Below are positions 51,696 through 61,683 of a stretch of 64,000 bases of DNA, in pieces (the first letter of the stretch is position 1; the number at the start of each line of letters is the position of its first letter). The translations under genes were made by a program, and so were the position numbers. Source of the stretch: Brevundimonas pishanensis (lineage in GTDB: Bacteria > Pseudomonadota > Alphaproteobacteria > Caulobacterales > Caulobacteraceae); NCBI RefSeq assembly GCF_022750635.1, contig NZ_JAJKBG010000002.1:434001-498000 (forward strand). Reading direction: 5' to 3'. The notes beneath the pieces were generated by a model. It did not search any database. It was not told where the DNA came from and worked only from the letters and a program-made list of their open reading frames with translations.

Positions 51696-54098
51696 TTAGA
51701 ACTGGGTAGAGGTCGAGAAGCGGAAGGTTTCGGTCTTGTCGTAGTCTTCCTTGGCGAGGACCTTCGACAGATCGAAGCGGATCGGACCCATCGGCGAACG
51801 CCAGTGGATGCTGAGGCCCGCAGCGGCGCGCAATGCCATGTCATCAACGATTTGCGGGTTGGGCAGACCCTGCGAGTTGACGAGGTAACGGTCGTCCAAC
51901 TGGCCAAGCGTACCCACGTCCGCGAACAGGCTGGTCTTGATGCCATACTGCTCAGGCAGACCGTTCGGGACCGTCAGTTCGACGGTGCCGATGGCGTAGA
52001 AGTTGCCGCCGAGGGCGTCGGTCGTGGTCAGATCGCGCGGGCCCATACCGGCGGTTTCAAAACCTCGGAACGACTGGCCGCCCTTGAAGAAGCGGTCGTT
52101 AATGCGGATCGAGTCACCGGCCCAGCCCGCGACGTAGCCGACAGAGCCCTGGACGCTGACGACCCAATTCGGCGTGATGCCGTAGTAGTAGGCACCATCG
52201 ATCTCGGTCTTGATGTAGTTCACATCGCCGCCGATACCGGCCAGATCCTGACGTAGTGCAGCGGTCCAGCCGCGGGTCGCGCGGATGGGGTCGTTACGAC
52301 GGTCCACGAACAGGGTGTAGCCTGCCGACGAGTTGATATAGGCACCGATCTGATCACACAGGGCCGACGAGCCGTAACCTGCTTGCGAGCAGTAGCTGTT
52401 CGGCACCATGACCTCATCATCCTTGATGAAGTAGCGCAGGCTGAGACGGGTGTAGTTGTTGAGCGGATAGGTCAGACGCACACCTGCGCCGGTCGAGCGG
52501 TAGTCGTAGGACGAGTACTCGCTCAGATCGAGGCGGGTGTGGAACAGGTCGAAACCAGCAGCGATATCGCGGCCCATGAACTTCGGCTCAGTGAATCGGA
52601 AGTCGATCTGTTGACGGATCGAGCCCCACTCTGCGCGGGCCACGATGTTCTGGCCACGACCGCGGAAGTTACGCTCGGTAATGCCGAGGTTCAGAGTGAA
52701 GCTGTCGAACGAGCTGAAGCCGGCACCCACTGACAGTTCGCCGGTCGGCTGCTCTTCAACCGTCACGTTGACGATGGAGCGGTCCGGTGCCGAGCCACGG
52801 GTCTCCTCGATTTTCACATCCTTGAAGAAGCCCAGTGCGCGCAGATTGTTACGCGAGCGCTCGATCAGGTTGCGGTTGAAGGCATCGCCCTCGCCCAGCA
52901 GCATTTCGCGACGGATCACGCTGTCCAGCGTGCGGGTGTTGCCCACGACGTTGATGCGCTGGACATAGACGCGCTGGCCTTCGCGGACATTGAAGGTCAC
53001 GTCAACCTTGTCGGTTTCCGGATTGGCGCGATAGGTCGGGTTGATATCAACGAAGGCGTAACCTGCCGAGCCGGCGGCGAACGTCAGGGTGTCGACTGCC
53101 GTTTCAATGCGGTCGCTCTGGTACAGGTCACCCGAGCGGATCGGCAGCAGGCTGGTCAGGAACTCTGCATTCAAGCGGTCGCTTTCGGTGACAACCTTGA
53201 CGTCGCCGAAGGTGTATTTATCGCCCTCGTCCACGGTCAGGGTCACAGCGAACGCGCTGTTGTCCGGCTTCAGTTCTGCAACCGACGAACGAATGGTGAA
53301 GTCGTAGTAGCCGCGGTTCGTATAGAACTTACGCAGTTGCTCGCGGTCGTAGTCGAGACGGTTCGGGTCGTAGTTGTCGTTCGACGAGAACAGGCGCCAC
53401 CAACGCGAGGTCTGGGTGACCATAACTTCGCGCAATTCGGCGTCGGTGAAAGCTTTGTTACCGAGGAAGGTGATGCCCGAGATACCGCTCTCGGGGCCTT
53501 CATCGATCTCGAACACGACGTCTACGCGGTTCTGGTCCAGTTGAACCAGACGCGGCGTCACCGTGGCCGAGATACGGCCCGACATACGGTACAGTTCCAC
53601 GATCTTGCCAACGTCTTCCTGAACGCGCGCACGGGTGTAGATGCCACGGGGGTTGATGCTGACTTCGTCGCGCAGCTTCTTCTCGGTGAGAGCCTTGTTA
53701 CCCTCGAACGTCACCTGGTTGATGATCGGGTTCTCGACCACTTCGATCACCAGATCGCCATTCGGCTGCAGGCCCAACTGGACGTTGGCGAACAGGTTGG
53801 TGCGGTACAGAGTACGAACAGCAACGTCGAACGTCACCGGATCGACGATGTCGCCCGGCTGGATCGGCAGGTAGGACAGGACCGTCGTTTGATCGATGCG
53901 CTGATTCCCGCGAACCACGATGCGGTTCACCTGGGCGCGATCAGACTCGGGCACCACAATGTTCGGCGTCTCTTGGGCAACCGGAGCAGCTTGCTGGGCC
54001 AACGATGGCGTGGCCAGACCAGCGGCCATCACGAGGGCGATACCACTCGGACCCAGAATTCGCGCGCGGAAGGAAGTTCGGTTCATCAGGTCGATCAT
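51696..54098 (-). CDS. bamA: Outer membrane protein assembly factor BamA
   Basis: 800 residues. Signal peptide, five POTRA domains (about residues 45-400; for example RIVVRGNQRIDQTTVLSYLP, FEGNKALTEKKLRDEVS, FLGNKAFTDAELREVM) and a 16-strand barrel with SSFDSFTLNLGITERNFRGRG-type sequence, the loop-6 motif FKGGQSFRGFE (VRGF/Y equivalent) and a C-terminal Phe (FRFSTSTQF). Inserts beta-barrel proteins, including presumably the barrel at 23619. Start at ATG 54098 after AAGGACATCC; 54086 is an alternative. Confidence 0.96.
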   Translation of the reverse strand: MIDLMNRTSFRARILGPSGIALVMAAGLATPSLAQQAAPVAQETPNIVVPESDRAQVNRIVVRGNQRIDQTTVLSYLPIQPGDIVDPVTFDVAVRTLYRTNLFANVQLGLQPNGDLVIEVVENPIINQVTFEGNKALTEKKLRDEVSINPRGIYTRARVQEDVGKIVELYRMSGRISATVTPRLVQLDQNRVDVVFEIDEGPESGISGITFLGNKAFTDAELREVMVTQTSRWWRLFSSNDNYDPNRLDYDREQLRKFYTNRGYYDFTIRSSVAELKPDNSAFAVTLTVDEGDKYTFGDVKVVTESDRLNAEFLTSLLPIRSGDLYQSDRIETAVDTLTFAAGSAGYAFVDINPTYRANPETDKVDVTFNVREGQRVYVQRINVVGNTRTLDSVIRREMLLGEGDAFNRNLIERSRNNLRALGFFKDVKIEETRGSAPDRSIVNVTVEEQPTGELSVGAGFSSFDSFTLNLGITERNFRGRGQNIVARAEWGSIRQQIDFRFTEPKFMGRDIAAGFDLFHTRLDLSEYSSYDYRSTGAGVRLTYPLNNYTRLSLRYFIKDDEVMVPNSYCSQAGYGSSALCDQIGAYINSSAGYTLFVDRRNDPIRATRGWTAALRQDLAGIGGDVNYIKTEIDGAYYYGITPNWVVSVQGSVGYVAGWAGDSIRINDRFFKGGQSFRGFETAGMGPRDLTTTDALGGNFYAIGTVELTVPNGLPEQYGIKTSLFADVGTLGQLDDRYLVNSQGLPNPQIVDDMALRAAAGLSIHWRSPMGPIRFDLSKVLAKEDYDKTETFRFSTSTQF

Positions 54099-54127
54099 TC
54101 GGGATGTCCTTAGGGGCAGGTCTCGAC

Positions 54128-55345
54128 TCACGCGACGAGCCCGCCAAGGAATTTAAAAAGATTCAGCTTCTGCAGGTCGTTCCAAGTGGCGAACAACATC
54201 AAACAGGCCAACATGGCAAGTCCAACTCTGTAACCGGCAGCCTGAATACGGGCGTCCAAGGGGCGTTTAGCAATAGCTTCATAAGCGTAGAACATAAGGT
54301 GCCCCCCATCCAAAACCGGAATCGGCAAAAGATTTAAAAATCCGATTCCGACCGAAAGTATGGCGGCAAAGTGCGTTAGCGTCAGCAACAGGTTTAACGT
54401 AGCCACAGCGGGATCGGGATTTACTGCTACTGCAGCGTTTGTGATCGCTCCGGAAGCACGGGCAATGCCGAGCGGTCCACTGAACTGATCGCCATTTTCG
54501 CGGCCAGTGAAAATGCGGCCGATATACTTGAAGGTTGTGCCCAGAATGTCGCCGATCTCTTCGACGCCCTTGCCCACGGCCGCGACTGGCGAATAGCGGA
54601 CGCGACGCACTTCGTTAGGAAGAGAACCCAGCGCGAGACCGATACGTCCCATGGAGACGCGGCCACCGACAGGATCATCCACCATGGTGCGAACGGGGGT
54701 CGCGACGATAGAAACGATCGCCTGGCCGCGTTCGACCGTGAAATTCACAGGCGTATTGCTGGAAAGCACGACAGCCCGGATGACTTCGGAGCTATCTTCG
54801 ATGGCGCGGCCGTTGACGTGGGTAATGACGTCATTTTTCTCGAAGCCGGCTTGGGCTGCTGGCGAACCCGCCGATACGTCCATGACCCGCGCCGGGCTTT
54901 GCGGCTCGCCCACGACAGAGAAGATCAGGGTAAAGATGGCCATGGCCAGCGCAAAGTTAGCGAACGGGCCGCCCGCTACGATGAGGGCGCGCTGCCAGAT
55001 TGGCTTGAAATACATATAGGCGCGCTCGGCACCCTGCCCTTCGGTGGCGACGATCCGCTTGCGCAGTTCTTCGAGGCCAGCGCGGTCGGGCACGCCGGTT
55101 TCATCCAGATCACCGGCAAATTTCACATAGCCGCCCAGAGGCAACCAGCCGACGCGCCATTCCACGCCGTGCTTGTCGGTGCGTTGGAAGATGGCGCGGC
55201 CAAAGCCGATAGCGAAACGATCGATCTTTACGCGGAAAGCGCGGGCCGTAAGGAAATGGCCGAGTTCATGGATCGTGACCACCACGGTCAGGACCAGCAG
55301 AAACGGGACCACATAGGTCAGCAGTTGGCCCAAGAAGCCGATCAT
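54128..55345 (-). CDS. rseP: RIP metalloprotease RseP (site-2 protease)
   Basis: 405 residues. Zn-binding HELGH at residues 26-30 in the first helix (TIHELGHFLTARAF), the second motif NLLPIPVLDGGH near the C-terminus, a PDZ domain with SPAAQAGFEKNDVITHVNG, and four helices in all. Cleaves anti-sigma factors within the membrane to trigger envelope-stress responses. Directly upstream of bamA (29-base gap) and downstream of dxr. Confidence 0.96.
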   Translation of the reverse strand: MIGFLGQLLTYVVPFLLVLTVVVTIHELGHFLTARAFRVKIDRFAIGFGRAIFQRTDKHGVEWRVGWLPLGGYVKFAGDLDETGVPDRAGLEELRKRIVATEGQGAERAYMYFKPIWQRALIVAGGPFANFALAMAIFTLIFSVVGEPQSPARVMDVSAGSPAAQAGFEKNDVITHVNGRAIEDSSEVIRAVVLSSNTPVNFTVERGQAIVSIVATPVRTMVDDPVGGRVSMGRIGLALGSLPNEVRRVRYSPVAAVGKGVEEIGDILGTTFKYIGRIFTGRENGDQFSGPLGIARASGAITNAAVAVNPDPAVATLNLLLTLTHFAAILSVGIGFLNLLPIPVLDGGHLMFYAYEAIAKRPLDARIQAAGYRVGLAMLACLMLFATWNDLQKLNLFKFLGGLVA

Positions 55346-55372
55346 CCGATCTCCAGTCTAAAACCGCGACGT

Positions 55373-56569
55373 TTACGCCGCCATATCCAGTGCCGAGACA
55401 ACACCCCGTGCGATAAGTCTAGCTTCACGATCTACGGCCAGCGCCGCTTCAGCAGCGCTTCCCGTTCCCATCGCAAGGCCGTCTCTCGTCGCCTTTTCAA
55501 GGGTTTCGGCTATGACTGCGGCAATATTTAGAAATGCCAACCGTCGGTCAAGAAAAGCGAATGCGGCCACTTCATTGGCGGCATTGAACACGATAGGCGA
55601 AATACCGCCTGCCTCGAGTGCATCGCGTGCCAGCGCAAGCGCCGGGAAGCGCGCCACATCGGGCCGCTCGAAGGTCAACTGGCCCAGCGCGGCGAGATCC
55701 AGCTTTGGTGCCGGCCACGGCATTCGATCCGGCCACGACAAGGCGTTGGCGATCGGCGTCTTCATGTCCGGCGGCCCCATCTGGGCCAGCGTCGAGCCAT
55801 CGACGTATTCCACAAGGCTGTGGATAATCGACTCAGGATGTACCACCACGTCGATCTTGGACTGGGGCATATCAAACAGATAGGCCGCCTCGATCAGCTC
55901 CAGACCCTTATTGGCCATAGATGCGCTATCGACCGAAATCTTGGCCCCCATGGACCAGTTCGGATGGGCCACAGCCTGTTCAGGCGTGATAGCGCGCATG
56001 TTTTCGATGGGCGTTTGGCGGAACGGACCGCCCGAAGCGGTCAGGACCAGCTTCGACACGCGTTCGGGAGCGTCCAGCGGGAAGACCTGGAAGATTGCAG
56101 AGTGCTCGGAATCTACCGGAATGATCCGTCCACCCGCCGTGCGGACGCGCTCCAGCAGCGCCGGGCCACAGCAGACGAGGCTTTCTTTGTTGGCGAGCGC
56201 CAAGGTGTTGCCTGTACCCGCCGCCGCCCATGCCGAACGAAGGCCGGCAGCGCCCACGATAGAGGCCATAACCCAGTCCACTGGACGCGAGGCGGCCTCT
56301 ACAATTGCGGCATCCCCTGCCCCGACCTCGATCCCCGTGCCGGATAAAGCGTCAACTAGTTCGGCGCGCTTGGCCTCATTGGCGATCACCGCAAGCTTGG
56401 GTTTCCAGCGGCGGCATTGTTCAGCCAACAGGCCGACGTTGGAGCCACCGGTCAGGACTTCTACCTGAAACTGGCCCGAGCCGTTTTGTTCGGCAGCGGC
56501 CATCAGGTCGAGTGTCGAGGTGCCGACCGAACCGGTTGACCCCAGCACACTGATGGTGCGGCTAATCAC
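55373..56569 (-). CDS. dxr: 1-deoxy-D-xylulose-5-phosphate reductoisomerase
   Basis: 398 residues; second step of the MEP isoprenoid pathway (DXP to MEP with NADPH). NADPH motif [38 protein letters not shown], the active-site [14 protein letters not shown] [12 protein letters not shown] and [20 protein letters not shown]. The start is the GTG at 56569 overlapping the cdsA stop (GTGA); an ATG 18 bases earlier would lie inside cdsA. Confidence 0.96.
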   Translation of the reverse strand: MISRTISVLGSTGSVGTSTLDLMAAAEQNGSGQFQVEVLTGGSNVGLLAEQCRRWKPKLAVIANEAKRAELVDALSGTGIEVGAGDAAIVEAASRPVDWVMASIVGAAGLRSAWAAAGTGNTLALANKESLVCCGPALLERVRTAGGRIIPVDSEHSAIFQVFPLDAPERVSKLVLTASGGPFRQTPIENMRAITPEQAVAHPNWSMGAKISVDSASMANKGLELIEAAYLFDMPQSKIDVVVHPESIIHSLVEYVDGSTLAQMGPPDMKTPIANALSWPDRMPWPAPKLDLAALGQLTFERPDVARFPALALARDALEAGGISPIVFNAANEVAAFAFLDRRLAFLNIAAVIAETLEKATRDGLAMGTGSAAEAALAVDREARLIARGVVSALDMAA

Positions 56570-57384
56570 CCGTTGCCCCCGATCCAAAGGACAATCAGGC
56601 GGCCGATAGCGACAACGACCACGGCAAACATCAAACCGTCAACGCGATCCAGCAGGCCGCCATGGCCAGGGATCAAGTTACCGGCATCCTTGACGCCGAA
56701 CCGGCGCTTCAGGGCCGACTCCCAAAGGTCCCCGCCCATGGTCGCCAATGCCGCAGCAAGACCGAGCACACCGCCCCACAGGGCTGTCAGCGCGCCCATG
56801 TCCAACCATGCGGCCATAACCGCACCGGCAATCGAGCCGGCTAACAGACCGCCGATAAAGCCGGACCACGTCTTGTTCGGAGAGAACCGCGGCCACAGTT
56901 TGGGGCCGCCCAGCGCGCTGCCGACCAGATAGGCCAGAATGTCTGCGGCCCACGCCACAGCGAACACCAGCACGGTCCAGTACAGACCCTGCGCCGAGTT
57001 CAAATCACGCATCCAGATCAGGAGAATGCACGGCCAACCGAGGTAGAGCACGCCGTAGGCAGCATCCAGCCCCTCGCCGCCTCGTCGGTGCGAAACCAGT
57101 CCGGCGACGGCAGCACCAAACACCAGCAGCACAAATGACAGGGACATCAAGCCAAAGTGCGCGGCAATCAGCGGGGCCAAAACGCCGCCAGCGACGGTAA
57201 GGCCTACGGACTGCCAGTCGCGCGGTTCGCTCATACGGGCCCATTCGAGGGCAAGCATGCAGCCCGCCACGAACACCAGCATGGAGAACCAGATTCCGCC
57301 GCCCCAGATGGCCAGTACAGCCGCCGGAGCGAGCACGCCCGCCGATGCGGCGCGAATAGCAATATCTTTAGGTTTGAGGGCCAT
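56566..57384 (-). CDS. cdsA: Phosphatidate cytidylyltransferase (CDP-diacylglycerol synthase)
   Basis: 272-residue polytopic membrane enzyme making CDP-diacylglycerol from phosphatidate and CTP, the precursor for all phospholipids. The family signature near the C-terminus is intact: [20 protein letters not shown] with GLLDRVD. About seven hydrophobic helices. Start shares TGATG with the uppS stop; end shares GTGA with dxr. Confidence 0.95.
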   Translation of the reverse strand: MALKPKDIAIRAASAGVLAPAAVLAIWGGGIWFSMLVFVAGCMLALEWARMSEPRDWQSVGLTVAGGVLAPLIAAHFGLMSLSFVLLVFGAAVAGLVSHRRGGEGLDAAYGVLYLGWPCILLIWMRDLNSAQGLYWTVLVFAVAWAADILAYLVGSALGGPKLWPRFSPNKTWSGFIGGLLAGSIAGAVMAAWLDMGALTALWGGVLGLAAALATMGGDLWESALKRRFGVKDAGNLIPGHGGLLDRVDGLMFAVVVVAIGRLIVLWIGGNG

Positions 57385-58142
57385 CAGATGACCACTCTTT
57401 CTGCGGAAGGCGACACGGGAGCCTCTAAAACCTCACGCCCGCCGAACCTGCGTTCGCGACGGGAAAACTCTTCGATTGCGGCTTGTAAGGCCTCGGGTCC
57501 GTAATCGGGCCACAGCACCGGTTGGAACACCAGTTCCGCGTAGGCGCAATCCCATAACAGGAAGTTCGACAACCGCTGCTCGCCAGAAGTGCGGATAATC
57601 AGATCAACGGGCGGCGAACCGGCTGTCGATAGTTGGTCGCCGAAGGTGTCTTCATCGACCTCGAACGTTCCTTCGCGTGCGGCACGGTCAACCAGAGCCT
57701 GCGCGGCATCCACCAGATCGGAGCGGCCGCCGTAGTTGAAGGCGACCTGCAACAGGAATTTGTCATTCCCTGCGGTCGTTGCCTCAGCGTGATCGATTAA
57801 TTTGAGAATGTCGGCGGGAACGCCCGCCCTACGGCCCAGCACACGCACGCGCACACCGGCCTTGTCCAGCTTCTTGAGGTCGCCACCGATAAAAGCGCGG
57901 ATCAGACCCATAAGGTCCGATACCTCGTCGGCAGGTCGGCTCCAGTTTTCGGTCGAGAAGCCGAAAACCGTCAGGCATTTCACGCCCAACTCCGGAGCCG
58001 CCTTGATCGTACGACGCAGAGCCTGCACGCCCTCACGGTGGCCTAGCGCACGAGGTACACCTCTGCGCTCGGCCCACCGTCCGTTGCCGTCCATGATAAT
58101 CGCCACATGAAGTGGCTTAGGCGTGACGGTTGAGGCCGACAT
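57384..58142 (-). CDS. uppS: Isoprenyl transferase, undecaprenyl-diphosphate synthase
   Basis: 252 residues, cis-prenyltransferase producing the lipid carrier for peptidoglycan and other polysaccharides. HVAIIMDGNGRWAERRG holds the catalytic Asp; LTVFGFSTENWSRP, ALNYGGRSDLVDAA-like AFNYGGRSDLVDA and DLIIRTSGEQRLSNFLLWDCAYAELVF-region motifs are all present. The ATG at 58142 is taken; a TTG immediately before it is less likely. Confidence 0.96.
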   Translation of the reverse strand: MSASTVTPKPLHVAIIMDGNGRWAERRGVPRALGHREGVQALRRTIKAAPELGVKCLTVFGFSTENWSRPADEVSDLMGLIRAFIGGDLKKLDKAGVRVRVLGRRAGVPADILKLIDHAEATTAGNDKFLLQVAFNYGGRSDLVDAAQALVDRAAREGTFEVDEDTFGDQLSTAGSPPVDLIIRTSGEQRLSNFLLWDCAYAELVFQPVLWPDYGPEALQAAIEEFSRRERRFGGREVLEAPVSPSAERVVI

Positions 58143-58180
58143 CAAGCTCTGGTCCTTGCTTACTAAGGCTTACGGCGGCC

Positions 58181-58738
58181 TTAGACCTGCATGATCTCGA
58201 TTTCTTTGGCCTTGTAGGTCTCATCGATGCGCTTGATAGCGGCATCGGTGTCCTTCTGGACCTCGGTTTCCATCTTCTTTTGATCGTCTTGGCTGATTTC
58301 GCCGGCCTTTTCAGCCTTCTTCAGCTCGTCGTTGGCGTCGCGGCGAACGTTGCGGACAGCGATCTTTTTGTCCTCGGCGTACTTGCCGGCCAGCTTGACC
58401 AGATCCTTGCGGCGCTCTTCGGTCAGCGGCGGGATTGGAATACGCAGGGTTTGCCCATCAACGATCGGGTTCAGGCCCAGACCCGCAGCGCGGATGGCCT
58501 TCTCGACCGATACAACCATGCCCTTGTCCCAGACACTGACCGAGATCATGCGCGGTTCCGGCACCGACACAGCTGCCACAGCGTTAAGCGGCGACAGCGA
58601 GCCGTAGGCTTCAACCTGAACCGGATCGAGCAGGCCCGAGTTGGCGCGGCCCGTACGCAGACCGGCGTAGTCGTCTTTCAGCGCATTGACCGACTTGTCC
58701 ATGCGGTCGCGGTAGGTCTTGAGGTCTGGTTTTGCCAT
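58181..58738 (-). CDS. frr: Ribosome recycling factor
   Basis: 185 residues, a tRNA-shaped two-domain protein that splits post-termination ribosomes together with [30 protein letters not shown] at the N-terminus, then [16 protein letters not shown], and a helical tail with [20 protein letters not shown]. Between pyrH and uppS, the usual order. Confidence 0.97.
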   Translation of the reverse strand: MAKPDLKTYRDRMDKSVNALKDDYAGLRTGRANSGLLDPVQVEAYGSLSPLNAVAAVSVPEPRMISVSVWDKGMVVSVEKAIRAAGLGLNPIVDGQTLRIPIPPLTEERRKDLVKLAGKYAEDKKIAVRNVRRDANDELKKAEKAGEISQDDQKKMETEVQKDTDAAIKRIDETYKAKEIEIMQV

Positions 58739-58779
58739 GACGGTGGGTCCTTGGACTGTTTTGTTCTTGTTCCTGCCGA

Positions 58780-59517
58780 TTAGGCAGGTTGGTTCTTGAT
58801 GACGGTGAAGGTGCCTTCGCCCGTCAGGGTTTTCATCAGCGAGCCTTCTTCACGGATGGAGAAGACCACAATCGGCACGCCGCTGTCGCGCATCAGCGCA
58901 ATGGCGGAGGCGTCCATGACACGTAGGTCTTTCGCCAGCACTTCCTGGTAGGTCAACGTGTCATAACGCGTCGCGTTCGGATCCTTCTTCGGGTCAGCGG
59001 TATAGACGCCATCGACGCTGGTGCCCTTGAGCAAGGCGTCGCAGCCCATTTCGGCAGCGCGCAGCGCGGCGCCGGAATCAGTGGTGAAGAACGGTGCACC
59101 AACGCCAGCAGCGAAGATAACCACGCGACCTTTTTCGAGGTGGCGAAGCGCCTTGCGGCGGATGTACGGTTCGGCAATCGCTGCCATCGGAATGGCGCTC
59201 TGGACGCGGGTCTCGATGCCGATCTTCTCAAGAGCGCCCTGCATAGCCAGCGCGTTCATGATGGTCGCCAGCATGCCCATATAGTCAGCCTGGGCACGAT
59301 CCATGCCCTCTGCTGCCTTGGACAGGCCGCGGAAGATATTGCCGCCACCGATGACGAGGCAGATCTCGACGCCCTGACGCGCGACAGCTGCCACGGCGGC
59401 CGCCACGGTGTTCACGGTCTTGGTGTCGATGCCATAGGCTTGATCGCCCATGAGCACTTCACCCGAGACCTTGAGCAGGACGCGCTTATATCGGAATTCA
59501 GAAGGGGCGTCGGTCAT
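58780..59517 (-). CDS. pyrH: Uridylate kinase (UMP kinase)
   Basis: 245 residues; phosphorylates UMP to UDP. Amino-acid-kinase fold: [41 protein letters not shown], and [25 protein letters not shown] segment with [16 protein letters not shown]. Start at 59517 ([12 protein letters not shown]); an in-frame extension of 29 residues with a signal-like pattern is not found in this family and covers the tsf-pyrH intergenic hairpin region. Confidence 0.96.
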   Translation of the reverse strand: MTDAPSEFRYKRVLLKVSGEVLMGDQAYGIDTKTVNTVAAAVAAVARQGVEICLVIGGGNIFRGLSKAAEGMDRAQADYMGMLATIMNALAMQGALEKIGIETRVQSAIPMAAIAEPYIRRKALRHLEKGRVVIFAAGVGAPFFTTDSGAALRAAEMGCDALLKGTSVDGVYTADPKKDPNATRYDTLTYQEVLAKDLRVMDASAIALMRDSGVPIVVFSIREEGSLMKTLTGEGTFTVIKNQPA

Positions 59518-59584
59518 GCGGCAATATCCGTAAAACTGGGTCACGCATCCGCGCGAAAGAAGAATCGGCGGATCCATATAAACG

Positions 59585-59620
59585 AAGGGCGCGCCGACCT
59601 TCAAAGCCGAACGCGCCCTT
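59585..59620 (-). terminator. Hairpin between tsf and pyrH
   Basis: AAGGGCGCG (59585-59593) is complementary to CGCGCCCTT (59612-59620), an 18-base loop between. On the minus strand it is followed by CGTTTATAT, a weak T tract, so it may attenuate transcription from tsf into pyrH; the TATAT may belong to a pyrH promoter. Confidence 0.45.
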
Positions 59621-59656
59621 ACTGCTTTTTATTCCCGAATGGGAACAATTTTTAGC

Positions 59657-60595
59657 TTAGTTGCCGCCCGTCATCGAGGCAACTTCAGCGGCGAAGTCAG
59701 GCGTATCAGCCTTCTCGACGCCTTCACCCAGAGCCAGACGCACGAAGCCAGCCAGCTTCAGCTCAGCGCCCAGTTCCTTGCCCGTGTTTGCGACCAGTTG
59801 TTCAACGGTCACGTCCGGGTCCATCACGAACGGCTGCTTCGACAGCACGACTTCCTTCTGGAACTTGTTGATTTGGCCATCGACGATCTTTTCGATCATG
59901 CCTTCCGGACGGCCTTCTTCCTTGGCCTTTTCGATCAGAACAGTGCGTTCTTTCTCGATAGCAGCCGGATCGAGGTCCGAGGTGTCCAGAGCCAGCGGAG
60001 CGGTTGCAGCAACGTGCATCGCGATCTTGCGGCCCAGTTCACGGACAGCCGCCTTGTCGCCAGCGCCTTCGATGGCAACCAGCACGCCGATACGGCCGAG
60101 GCCCGGCGAGACAGCGTTGTGAACGTACGAAGCCACAGCACCTTCAGCAACCGACAGGCGGGCCGAGCGACGCAGGGTCATGTTCTCGCCGATGGTTGCG
60201 ATCAGCTGGGTGATTTCGTCCGAAACGGTGCGACCGTTTTCCAGCGAAGCAGCCGAGATGGCTTCAACGCCTTCGTTGGTCAGACCCAGTTGAGCAAACT
60301 GCTTGGCAGCGGTCTGGAACAGGTCATTACGGGCAACGAAGTCGGTTTCAGCGTTGAATTCGATAGCAGCGGCGGTTTCGCCAGCGCCGTTTTCTTGGGT
60401 TGCAACAGCAACAACGCCTTCAGCGGCAACGCGGTCAGCCTTCTTGGCAGCCTTCGAGAGGCCCTTGGCGCGCAGCCAGTCGATAGCTGCTTCGATGTCG
60501 CCGTTGTTCTCAACCAGCGCCTTCTTGCAGTCCATCATGCCGACGCCCGAACGCTCGCGAAGTTCCTTCACGAGGGCGGCAGTGATCTCGGCCAT
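59657..60595 (-). CDS. tsf: Elongation factor Ts
   Basis: 312 residues; nucleotide exchange factor for EF-Tu. N-terminal UBA-like [20 protein letters not shown], then [22 protein letters not shown], the EF-Tu-binding core ETDFVARND, and [11 protein letters not shown]. Follows rpsB with a 101-base gap that contains two hairpins. The ATG has CAGGAGAAGAAC before it. Confidence 0.97.
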   Translation of the reverse strand: MAEITAALVKELRERSGVGMMDCKKALVENNGDIEAAIDWLRAKGLSKAAKKADRVAAEGVVAVATQENGAGETAAAIEFNAETDFVARNDLFQTAAKQFAQLGLTNEGVEAISAASLENGRTVSDEITQLIATIGENMTLRRSARLSVAEGAVASYVHNAVSPGLGRIGVLVAIEGAGDKAAVRELGRKIAMHVAATAPLALDTSDLDPAAIEKERTVLIEKAKEEGRPEGMIEKIVDGQINKFQKEVVLSKQPFVMDPDVTVEQLVANTGKELGAELKLAGFVRLALGEGVEKADTPDFAAEVASMTGGN

Positions 60596-60619
60596 GTTCT
60601 TCTCCTGAAAATCGAATGC

Positions 60620-60688
60620 GCGGCCGGACTTGGATAGCCCGGCCGCATGTCGGTTTGACGTTAGTTCGTCCCTATGTAGGTACGAACT
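60620..60688 (-). promoter_or_regulatory. Two strong hairpins in the rpsB-tsf intercistronic region
   Basis: Hairpin near tsf: GCGGCCGG / CCGGCCGC (60620-60627, 60639-60646). Hairpin near rpsB: AGTTCGT-C-CCTA / TAGG-T-ACGAACT (60663-60688). Neither has a T run on the minus strand, so they look like mRNA-processing, stability or attenuation elements within an operon and not full terminators. Confidence 0.5.
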
Positions 60689-60696
60689 TTCAAAAA

Positions 60697-61494
60697 TCAG
60701 CCTTGAGCGGCTTCTTCAGCGACAGCTTCAACAGCCGGAGCTTCTTCAGCAGCCAGAGCCGGCTCAACCGGAGCTTCCAGAGCACCCAGGTCGATGCCTT
60801 GAGCAGCAGCGCCAGCAGCCAGACCGTCCAGAACCGCGTCAGCGAACAGGTCGCAGTAGGTTTGGATGGCGCGGGCAGCGTCGTCGTTACCCGGGACCGG
60901 GTAGGTGATGCCGTCCGGATCCGAGTTGGTGTCCAGGATTGCGACGATCGGGATGTTCAGCTTGCGGGCTTCTTGGATCGCGATCGACTCTTTGTTGGTG
61001 TCGATGACGACCATGATGTCCGGAACCGAACCCATGTCCTTGATGCCGCCGAGCGACAGCTCGAGCTTGTCCATCTCGCGTTGCAGGGTCAGCAGCTCTT
61101 TTTTGTTACGGCCTTCGCCCGAAGCGAGGATGCCTTCCAGTTCGCGCAGGCGCTGGATCGAACCCGAAACGGTGCGCCAGTTGGTCAGCGTACCGCCGAG
61201 CCAACGGTTGTTCATGTAGTACTGGGCGCAGCGCTTGGCAGCTTGAGCAACCGGATCAGCAGCTTGACGCTTGGTACCAACGAACAGAACACGACCGCCC
61301 TTGGCAGCCACGTCGCGAACAGCAACCAGAGCCTGGTGCATCAGCGGCATGGTTTGCGACAGGTCGATGATATGGATGTTCGAGCGCGAACCGAAGATGT
61401 AGCGCTCCATCTTCGGGTTCCAGCGGTGGGTCTGGTGGCCGAAGTGTGCACCAGCTTCCAGCAGGGTACGCATCGAGAATTCAGGCAGAGCCAT
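60697..61494 (-). CDS. rpsB: 30S ribosomal protein S2
   Basis: 265 residues. [20 protein letters not shown] start, [48 protein letters not shown] and [27 protein letters not shown]. The C-terminus carries an Ala/Glu-rich tail ([20 protein letters not shown]) common in alphaproteobacterial S2. First gene of the rpsB-tsf-pyrH-frr run; 189 bases separate it from dnaE, with a small GGACC/GGTCC palindrome at 61545-61557. Confidence 0.97.
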   Translation of the reverse strand: MALPEFSMRTLLEAGAHFGHQTHRWNPKMERYIFGSRSNIHIIDLSQTMPLMHQALVAVRDVAAKGGRVLFVGTKRQAADPVAQAAKRCAQYYMNNRWLGGTLTNWRTVSGSIQRLRELEGILASGEGRNKKELLTLQREMDKLELSLGGIKDMGSVPDIMVVIDTNKESIAIQEARKLNIPIVAILDTNSDPDGITYPVPGNDDAARAIQTYCDLFADAVLDGLAAGAAAQGIDLGALEAPVEPALAAEEAPAVEAVAEEAAQG

Positions 61495-61683
61495 GATCGT
61501 ATTATCCTTTTTCCGATCAAACGTAGCGTGAATGATTAAAGGACCGACGGTCCCTCGGAACGGTGCAGGTCAGGATTTCTCCCCAACCGCGCCTCATCCA
61601 CGTGCGAAGTGCGCCGCCCCTCTACGCCCCGCTGGGGGAAAACGCAAGAGCGGGCGGCAAGAAAACTTAGGCGCACAAATGAT

